From positions 42,164,195 to 42,228,194 of the forward strand of contig OY365811.1 of assembly GCA_959347315.1 (NCBI GenBank): DNA of 64,000 nt. Reading direction: 5' to 3'. Under the pieces are notes generated by a model. The model was given only the letters and a program-made list of their open reading frames with translations, was not told where the DNA came from and did no database searches. Origin of the DNA: Bimastos eiseni. Taxonomy: Eukaryota; Annelida; Clitellata; Crassiclitellata; Lumbricidae. This document shows, piece after piece, positions 57,715 through 64,000 of this stretch; positions within the stretch are counted from its first letter, which is position 1; every line of letters begins with the position of its first letter. The position numbers were made by a program, and so were the translations under genes.

Positions 57715-57887
57715 ATAAGCCTGATCCTCCCGTAGGACGTCCTGCTGTGACAAGCATCCTCGACAATTCCGTTGTCCTGTCCTGGTCCGGGTCAAGCTAC
57801 GACGGCGGTTGTTCCGTCGGAAGATATCGGATCGAAATGGCACATCAGGAAACGAACGATTGGGTGGTTCTTACGGACGACTGCCAG
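57715..57887 (+). CDS. MLCK exon 9: front half of the FN3 domain
   Basis: 58 residues: DKPDPPVGRPAVTSILDNSV, VLSWSGSSYDGGCSVGRYRI, then EMAHQETNDWVVLTDDCQ. DPPVGxP, LSWxGSSYDGG and the YRIEM strand are close to the FN3 that precedes the kinase domain in MLCKs. The conserved FN3 Trp is in LSWSG. Acceptor ATCTGCAG (57714), donor GCCAG|GTTATC (57888), exiting in phase 0. Confidence 0.93.
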
Positions 57888-57899
57888 GTTATCTAGATT

Positions 57900-58295
57900 T
57901 TTAACAGTAGCCCAAGAGGGTGATTGACTGATTGAATGAGTAATTGATTTAGCTGCTGATTAATTCAATGATTGATTGGTTAAGTGACTGATCGATCAAC
58001 TGAATTCGTTGAGTAACTGATTGAATAACCGATTGGCTGATTGAATGACTGGATAGATTCAGTGATAGGTCGACTGAACCAATTGACTGATTGAATAACT
58101 GATTGATGAATTTATTGATTAAGTGACTGACTGACTGATTAAGTAACTGAGTGGCTGACTGAATAACTTATTAGGTTTTTGCCAATTGATAAGTGAACAA
58201 ACAATTCCTGGGTTTATTGACTGATTGAGTGATTGATGTAGTTAATGCCTCACTGATTAAGTGATTGACTAATTCATCAACTGATTGACTGGCTT
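57900..58295. repeat. TGATTGA(C/A)TGA-type degenerate repeat filling MLCK intron 9
   Basis: TGACTGATTGAATAACTGAT and variants recur across almost the whole 413-bp intron that splits the FN3 domain. The unit is near 4 or 12 bp and heavily diverged. Confidence 0.75.
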
Positions 58296-58300
58296 TTTAG

Positions 58301-58472
58301 CACACAACTTATCAGGTAAATAATCTCGTCCCGAATACCGAATACGTGTTTCGTGTGAGCGCCGCCAACAAACATGGATTCAGTGAACCGGGCGACATAT
58401 CGGACAGCATCGTCACAAACGGACTGAAGGTGTTGTTGTCTTCAGCTGCTGAGGCTGCTGCAATTGCCACAG
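58301..58472 (+). CDS. MLCK exon 10: back half of FN3 and an Ala-rich linker
   Basis: 57 residues plus one base: HTTYQVNNLVPNTEYVFRVS, then AANKHGFSEPGDISDSIVTN. NLVPNTEYVFRVSAANKHGFSEP is the standard FN3 F-G strand signature (L-P-T-Y-F-V-A-N-G-S-P). An Ala-rich tail (SSAAEAAAIAT) follows. The acceptor GGCTTTTTAG ends at 58300; the donor ACAG|GTAACC starts at 58473. Confidence 0.93.
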
Positions 58473-58499
58473 GTAACCCAGTCTATTGTTCTCTTTACG

Positions 58500-58640
58500 T
58501 CTTTGTAATTATTATTACTATGGATTTATAAAGTGCCATCAGCTAATGACCAAAAAAATTATTATTGTAATTATTATGATTGTAATTATTATTATTGTAA
58601 TTATTATTATTGTAATTATTATTATTATTATTATTAGTAT
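58500..58640. repeat. ATT/GTAATT trinucleotide array
   Basis: ATTATTATTGTAATTATTAT repeats in MLCK intron 10, between exons 10 and 11. 58650-59170 has no further feature. Confidence 0.9.
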
Positions 58641-59177
58641 GCATTTATTTAGCGCCAATTGTAAATTACCAAGTATCAGTTGATGAAACTGAGCAACAAG
58701 ACCAGTATTGAAATCAAGTTGGCACCCTGAGAGTGTAATGTTTTCTTTTTTAATATTATTACCAACGGAACATTCAATATGACCTTGATGGACTCTAAAC
58801 CCAAATCATTTGTGAAAAATTTTTAACAGGTTAACATGTATATTAAATTTTGAAGTTCTGGAGACTGGAAAGTTTTGAAAAAAACTGTAGACATTAATTT
58901 TAAGAAATGAAACTTTTCTGTGGTGCTGCTTTTCTGAGTTGTTTTGACTTGGATGGATTTGTTCGAGTATTAATTAGTCTGCTTCTCTTCTGATGTTAAA
59001 TATTCTGCTCAGTTTTGTCTTAAAATTGCACCATTTACATTTGTTTTCGTGACGACTATTATTGTTCGTGTCAATTGTTCTGCCACTAATCAGCATTCTT
59101 TGCATGTCTAATTAACAAACTCTTGTATATATTGATTACGCATGCTGAATGTAATTGCAATTAACATTGGTTTACAG

Positions 59178-59276
59178 AGGGCAGCACTGTTGTCAAGAAT
59201 GCGAACGGTTGCACTATACCGTCGCCGTTAATGTTTTATGGCCCAGTGTCACCTTTGACCTTAATGGCAGCTAGAG
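59178..59276 (+). CDS. MLCK exon 11: short linker between FN3 and kinase
   Basis: 33 residues: EGSTVVKNANGCTIPSPLMF, then YGPVSPLTLMAAR. No domain. It is supported by a good acceptor (GGTTTACAG, 59177), a good donor (TAGAG|GTAACA, 59277) and phase agreement on both sides (1 in, 1 out). Because it is 99 nt and symmetric, it could be an alternatively included cassette exon. It is the least certain exon of the 3' half. Confidence 0.6.
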
Positions 59277-61500
59277 GTAACAGTACGCAGTATTAAGGAC
59301 GGTGTGTGTGTGTTTGTGTGTGGCTACTTCTAGCTCTGAACATAAAACTTGAATTTAATTATCATGGAATAGCAACGAAGACTATTGTGCGTTTGATAAA
59401 TGTTGCACAGTTTCCGTATTTTAATTGTGATTATTGAGCCTATTCTGACCCATATGCCCTTAACTGCCTGTTGATTCTGTCCCTACGGAAGATCTACCAA
59501 AAAAAGTCGCTTTCCGGGTAGATTTTAGGCCTAATAATTCAAATTCCTTGTAACCTGCCAAATGTATTTATTTCCTAATGCTGCATGAAACATTCATGAA
59601 ATAGTTTGACCACAAAAGAGAAATTGGAGACAATAAATCCATCCCACCATCCAGAGAATATCTTGTGTAAAATTTTTGGCACTTTTTCTGATTTAAAAAA
59701 ATTGGCTACATGTTGAAATAGGCCTACAAAGTGGGAGCGGCTAAGTAATGATTGACAGGTCACCAGCGACCGTGGGCGGATCTCAATGGAATTAAAGTGC
59801 AAATGGATTCGTTGCTTTTCTGTTTCTTGTTTTTTTTCCCAAGAACTTTCTCTATTCCTTTAAATTTCTTTGTCTGTAATTTTGATGATTCAATTAGAAA
59901 TCTAGGCAAAAATTTGGCTTATGTTGTACCTTTGATCAGCTATATAATGAGGCGCTATAGCAACGTTTTCCAACCGATGGGCAGTTACCCCCAAGGGGTC
60001 ACAAAGTGTTTTCTAGGGGATTGTCTAAGCACTGGAGGATATGCTTGCCAAAGGCAAGCGGTGCAGTGCATTTCACCAAACAATTAGCACTCTAAAACGT
60101 TTTTATTTCAATTTCCGTCACATAAAACTGGATTATCTTTGAAAAAATTTAATTACATCATTTCTGGAGCCATCAGCACCCTTCCATTTAATGAGCTACC
60201 TAATAAACATGAATTCTGATCATGATGCTCTTCTTTTCTGAACTGCCGTGGGTTGTCGAAAGAAATGTTGTCAATCTTGTCTTTGATTTGAAAGATTAAA
60301 TAAAAATGTTCCTGGAAGTGCAACTAATTTGTAAAAAAGAATGTTTTCCGCTTGTAGATGACTCTTGAGTGCTACTGGATTTGACTCTGTCTGTCTATCT
60401 GTCTGTCTGTTGCTTTGTATGCCTGTGTGTTGCTTGATTGTAGTATCTTGATCCTGTTTGTATATTTTAATATTGTAATACTAACTTCTAATTTTCCGAT
60501 TTCTGATGCACAAGACATCAACTGATGATACCCAAGACCAAGTTGTAATCCGAAGATAACGAACGCATGTTGATCATTACCCCTATAAGCATGGAATCTA
60601 GATAAGATTGGTCCTTGCCCTATAAGTTACAGGCTGAACTTCGTCCCTTGAAGTTTAACGACAAACCAGGGCAACATGTGTTTAACGAATCTACTCTGGT
60701 TTTCTGTTGGTGCCTGTCTATTCAGAAAGATGGAGCTGATTGTTGCCACAACCGCCCTGCTGATGTCATTATGCTTGCGACTGAGGTGCATCAAAACAGA
60801 CAAAACAACTTGGCTCTAGATTTGATATAGCGCCGTTTATTTAGCTAATCTCACCAAAGGCAGCTTTTGTGGCCCTGATTTATTTTGAATATTTACATCA
60901 GATTATATTCCATTTTAAGGATTTCAAGTGTTTGATGCTTATATCCTGGTCTGTGTTTTTAGTGTTGCATGCGTTCCAATTGAATGAGCATTTGTTTCGA
61001 TTGATGCTTTGCCCTTGTACTTTGTAGACTTAATCACATCCCTGATTCGTGTTAATTGATTAGTGCATGTTTGTTGCAATTGATACTAATTTTTAGAAGT
61101 TTGTGTCGTGCTAAAGAAAATACTTACTTACTTACTGTTGTAGCTTTTAGTTGGTATTTGACTTATAATTTATGTATCTGCTTTTGTGCATTATTAACGA
61201 TTTTTAAATTTGAATGTATGTTTATATTGAATATGTTTTAAAAATGTCATGGTATTTACACACAAGTTTAGTTTTTTACAATTTACTTTATAGATGTACA
61301 AGTATTTACAAACATGTATTTGTACTAGTGTTCATAACAGACTTCGCAGTGTTATTGCATGATAATTTGTATACTTTTGTTTAGAGATGCAAAAATGTTT
61401 AAAAACATTATTTGTATTTACAGTGTATGTGCAAAAAATTTTGCTAAAAGAATCTGCTATCGTTGCTTGATTTTGAATATTCTTTTCGTTTTTGTTTCAG
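59277..61500 (+). other. MLCK intron 11 (2.2 kb), no further exon supported
   Basis: Contains a TCTG run (60385-60412), a possible hAT-like remnant (TTTTCCAACCGATGGGCAGT, 59965-59985) and an unassigned segment at 60550-60840 ending TTGATATAGCGCCG, which resembles the SINE-like family tail. No phase-compatible extra exon was found. Confidence 0.6.
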
Positions 61501-61588
61501 ATGATTTTCCGTTCACACCTCGAGTTGTCACAATCAATAAAGACAAAAAATTTGCCGACTCGTACATCCTGGGAGAAGAGATTGGAAA
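61501..61588 (+). CDS. MLCK exon 12: lead-in and start of the kinase domain
   Basis: 29 residues plus two bases: DDFPFTPRVVTINKDKKFAD, then SYILGEEIG. The VTIN-DKKFAD-Y-LGEEIG pattern is the MLCK lead-in and first kinase strand. The Gly-rich loop starts with EEIG and continues in exon 13 as KGKFGSV. Acceptor TTGTTTCAG (61500), donor GGAAA|GTTAGC (61589). Confidence 0.92.
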
Positions 61589-61609
61589 GTTAGCAGAATC
61601 TGCATCAAT

Positions 61610-61985
61610 TATGTTACTATTATCATCATCATCATTGTTACCTAGTTATTATTACTATTATTATTTTAATATAATATTATTATGCATTTTGAAGTACCAT
61701 TGTCTAATGGTGAAGCATCAATAGATGGCAATGAGCAATAATGTTAGTGAAGGATTTGCCTCCACAGTAACCGTCTCACTCGAGGAGGTTTAAACCACAC
61801 TTTCACATTACAAGGCTCATGGTGATATTTATAATATTTTGTTCATGATGATATTTATATGCTTCTGGTGATAGTTATATGCACCTGGTCATATCTGGAT
61901 GCTACTGGTGATATTGTATGCTTATGGTGATAGCTTGATGCTGATGGTGATAATTATATGTATAAGTTTTATGCTGATGGTGATA
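61610..61985. repeat. ATC/ATT array and a TGGTGATA-type tandem in MLCK intron 12
   Basis: ATTATTATCATC repeats at 61615-61680, then a diverged unit of about 20 bp (GCT-CTGGTGATA-TTATAT) repeated roughly eight times at 61815-61985, right up to the exon 13 acceptor. Confidence 0.7.
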
Positions 61986-61996
61986 TTTGTTCATAG

Positions 61997-62197
61997 GGGT
62001 AAGTTCGGCAGCGTCTACAAGTGCACGGAGAAGACAACCGACCGATTGTTTGCGGCAAAGTTCATCCGGGTCAAGGCCGGACAACGCGACGAATTCCGGA
62101 AGGAAATCGAAATAATGAATGAACTGCACCATCCAAAACTACTCCTACTCTGGGATTCATTCGAATCTACGAAAGAGATCATCCTTGTCATGGAACA
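61997..62197 (+). CDS. MLCK exon 13: kinase N-lobe
   Basis: 67 residues: KGKFGSVYKCTEKTTDRLFA, then AKFIRVKAGQRDEFRKEIEI, then MNELHHPKLLLLWDSFESTK and EIILVME. It contains the GxGxFG loop, the ATP-binding Lys in AAKFI and the alpha-C Glu in RKEIEIM. Acceptor GTTCATAG (61996), donor GAACA|GTATGC (62198). The last codon is split as CA|C (His). Confidence 0.95.
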
Positions 62198-62880
62198 GTA
62201 TGCTTAGCACATCATCATCATCATTATTATTATTATTTTTATTATTATTATAAAGTAAGTATAATCTTTAATATGCCATTTGCAAATGCACAATGGGACA
62301 TCAATAATAAAGAGTAGTGATAAAACTTTTATGTAAGAATTTGATATAATAAACGTAAATTGAAAGTAATTGCAAAACTTGAATATTAGCTGTACAACAC
62401 TCTATAAATAGAGTCTTTCATAGTAAGGGGGTTGGAGTTTACTTACCTTAGTAAATTGCGGTTGTGCAAACCAGGTACTGGGTAGTACATCCTTAGCAGG
62501 TCTGAGGTTTGTACCCGGTTTCATGGATGGATGGTAGTAACCCGTAAATACCATGCGCTGGGTTCTATAATACCAAAGTTTTAGAATGTAGCTCTTCAAT
62601 GGTAGGTAAATATCCCTGGTGTATAAGTTTATCTATTAAAAATAATAATAAATAATGATATTATTTTCATTATTATTGCGATTTAATTGGTATTATCACT
62701 AATATTGTCATTGTTCTTATCATAATTATCATTGTTGATGTTATTATTACTATTTTGTGACTGTAATTGACAAGTTCTGTAATGGGTGGATGGCCGTAGA
62801 AGTTACTACGTTAAAATAATAATGTCTTCATAATAAAGAATTAAAATTGAAACCGTTATTCAACTGGAATTGTTCTTCAG
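62198..62880 (+). other. MLCK intron 13, no exon
   Basis: Contains ATC/ATT repeats (62210-62255 and 62635-62690) and otherwise unassigned AT-rich sequence. It splits the kinase domain between the N-lobe hinge (VME) and HVSGGEL. Confidence 0.7.
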
Positions 62881-63375
62881 CGTGAGCGGAGGTGAGCTGA
62901 TGGAGCGGATAATAAACGACGACTACATCCTGACGGAGCGTGAGTGCATTCACTTCATGCGTCAGATATGCGACGGCATCCAATACATGCACTCCAGCGA
63001 CATCCTCCACCTCGACCTCAAACCGGAGAACATCCTCTGCATCACCCCGAACAGCAACGAGATCAAGATCATAGACTTCGGACTTGCACGGAAATTCGAT
63101 CCGGCGAAAGAGTTCAAGATCATGTTTGGAACCGCAGAGTTCGTGGCACCAGAGGTTATCAACTATGACGCGATTAGCTACAGAACGGACATGTGGAGCG
63201 TTGGTGTTGTGTGCTATGTACTATTGTCGGGACTGTCGCCGTTTCTCGGTAATAACGACAAGGAGACGCTGGTGAATGTCACGAAGGCGCAGTTTGACTT
63301 TGATGACGAGGCATTTGACGAGATATCGGACGACGCGAAGGATTTCATTAGTAAACTGCTCGTTAAAGATCAAAG
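62881..63375 (+). CDS. MLCK exon 14: kinase C-lobe with all catalytic motifs
   Basis: 165 residues: VSGGELMERIINDDYILTER, the catalytic loop ILHLDLKPENILC (HLD in place of HRD, the usual MLCK form), IKIIDFGLARKF (DFG), MFGTAEFVAPEVINYDAISY (APE), RTDMWSVGVVCYVLLSGLSP and FDDEAFDEISDDAKDFISKL. VSGGEL, HLDLKPEN and FDDEAFDEIS(D/E) are MLCK/titin-kinase family hallmarks. All catalytic residues are present, so an active kinase is predicted. FGTAEF has Ala where vertebrate MLCK has Pro. Acceptor TTCTTCAG (62880), donor CAAAG|GTTCGT (63376). Confidence 0.97.
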
Positions 63376-63802
63376 GTTCGTGATAGAGTACCTGGCTATG
63401 ATAACAATGATTTTCTGTTTATTGATTTTTTCATTCGTGTACTTGTTTAATTTTACTTAATCATTCAGATTTATGTATTCGTGTAAAAAATTACACTTAT
63501 ACTTGAATCGACATAATTATAGTCTAGTATATACGATTATTTAGTGTATTCTTATTGTTTTATTTATTCATATTTTTTGCTTGTTTTTAATTATTCTGAA
63601 TCTAAGAAAGCTTCTAACTCTGTTAGCAGTATTTCTATCACTAATATTAGTACTTGTATTATTTTTGCTGTCAACATTATCACCAAAATTGCTATCCGTA
63701 TTTGGCAGTTTTCTTAACATCACTGTTTTTTTCTGATTATGATATGTCAATTCTGATTATGATGATCCTGTTTTCACGATTATGATGTTGCCGATGACGT
63801 AG
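63376..63802 (+). other. MLCK intron 14; sequence after 63926 is intron 15
   Basis: AT-rich with no features of note. After the exon 15 donor (63927) only intronic sequence remains to the window edge, including GGGTAGGGTA repeats at about 63957-63995. Confidence 0.7.
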
Positions 63803-63926
63803 GAAGCGGATGTGGGTGGAGGACAGTCTGCGTCATCCGTGGATGGCACAGGATGTGACGTACATGAGGGCAAAGAAGCTGAGCACTGTTAAACACAAGA
63901 AGTTCATGGCTCGTAACAAATGGCAG
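63803..63926 (+). CDS. MLCK exon 15: end of kinase domain and autoinhibitory segment
   Basis: 41 residues: RKRMWVEDSLRHPWMAQDVT ends the kinase fold (HPW motif), then MRAKKLSTVKHKKFMARNKW and Q, cut by the donor GGCAG|GTCAGT at 63927. AKKLS...KK(F/Y)MAR(R/N)KWQ is the autoinhibitory segment and the beginning of the calmodulin-binding helix of smooth-muscle MLCK; its Trp anchor is present. The rest of the calmodulin site is in the next exon, outside the window. Acceptor GACGTAG (63802). Confidence 0.95.
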
Positions 63927-64000
63927 GTCAGTCCCACAGCAAATAGAATGACAGAGGGTAGGGTACGTAAAATATGGTAGTATGGGTAGGGTAAATGGAG

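Larger units (their letters stand above)
40878..63926 (+). other. Myosin light chain kinase gene (partial, 15 exons placed)
   Basis: Gene span. The 15 exons are 40878-40995, 42676-42855, 47483-47775, 51787-51977, 53932-54157, 54662-54809, 55891-56679, 57178-57321, 57715-57887, 58301-58472, 59178-59276, 61501-61588, 61997-62197, 62881-63375 and 63803-63926. All borders are GT-AG and every junction keeps the same frame, giving 1147 residues. The kinase phosphorylates the regulatory light chain of myosin II under Ca2+/calmodulin control and binds actin filaments. Ig-DFRxxL-Ig-Ig-FN3-kinase-autoinhibitory is the order found in smooth/non-muscle MLCK. The 5' end and the last part of the calmodulin site are missing from the model. 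It could be a close relative within the MLCK family, but the DFRxxL motifs and a calmodulin segment resembling smooth-muscle MLCK argue for true MLCK. Confidence 0.9.

Noticed and set aside
60615..60830. 71-codon frame in MLCK intron 11
   Set aside because: No phase-compatible splice sites; it ends in TTGATATAGCGCC, a repeat-family tail, so it is probably part of a transposable element.

Overview
This is a eukaryotic window, AT-rich (my estimate about 37-39% GC, not computed) and dense in microsatellites, retroelement 3' ends and small fold-back elements. Short exons with GT-AG borders sit in long introns. The gene content and repeat style suggest a marine invertebrate, possibly a non-vertebrate deuterostome such as an echinoderm. 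That assignment is an inference of low confidence. No bacterial features, CRISPR arrays or rRNA were seen.

Two protein-coding genes can be supported, both on the + strand. (1) The last two exons of a class A peptide GPCR of the neuropeptide S / CCAP-receptor type lie at 1974-2154 (TM6, extracellular loop 3, TM7) and 8696-9017 (cytoplasmic tail and stop codon). They are joined across a 6.5 kb intron in matching phase. The rest of the receptor lies upstream of the window. (2) A myosin light chain kinase (MLCK) of the smooth/non-muscle type occupies 40878-63926 and runs off the right edge. I could place 15 consecutive exons, and all 14 junctions preserve one reading frame, giving 1147 predicted residues. 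Domain order: half an Ig domain, a low-complexity linker, a complete Ig, two DFRxxL-type actin-binding motifs, an Ig, a Ser/Glu/Asn-rich insert with a threefold RSPRV repeat, an Ig, an FN3, a short linker, the kinase domain, and the start of the autoinhibitory/calmodulin-binding segment. The end of the calmodulin site and any C-terminal Ig (telokin) lie outside the window.

Between the genes (9.0-40.9 kb) I found no confident coding exon. A CpG-rich segment ending in a strong splice donor (29.03-29.37 kb), and a weaker one at 21.8-22.15 kb, are candidate promoters / 5' untranslated exons for the kinase. The first placed kinase exon holds only the back half of an Ig domain, so at least one upstream coding exon is missing from this model.

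The remaining sequence is mostly repeats. There are several LINE families, nearly all 5'-truncated 3' ends: an RNase H type, a CR1-like type with GVPQGSVLGP and YADD motifs, and a third type present as three C-terminal modules separated by trinucleotide arrays. There are also tRNA-derived SINEs, an abundant ~110 bp repeat that shares its 3' terminus with a LINE family, hAT-like ends, MITE-like elements, two long hairpins, and minisatellites including ten 28-bp units. Trinucleotide arrays repeatedly abut LINE 3' ends, which suggests the microsatellites grew from retroelement tails.
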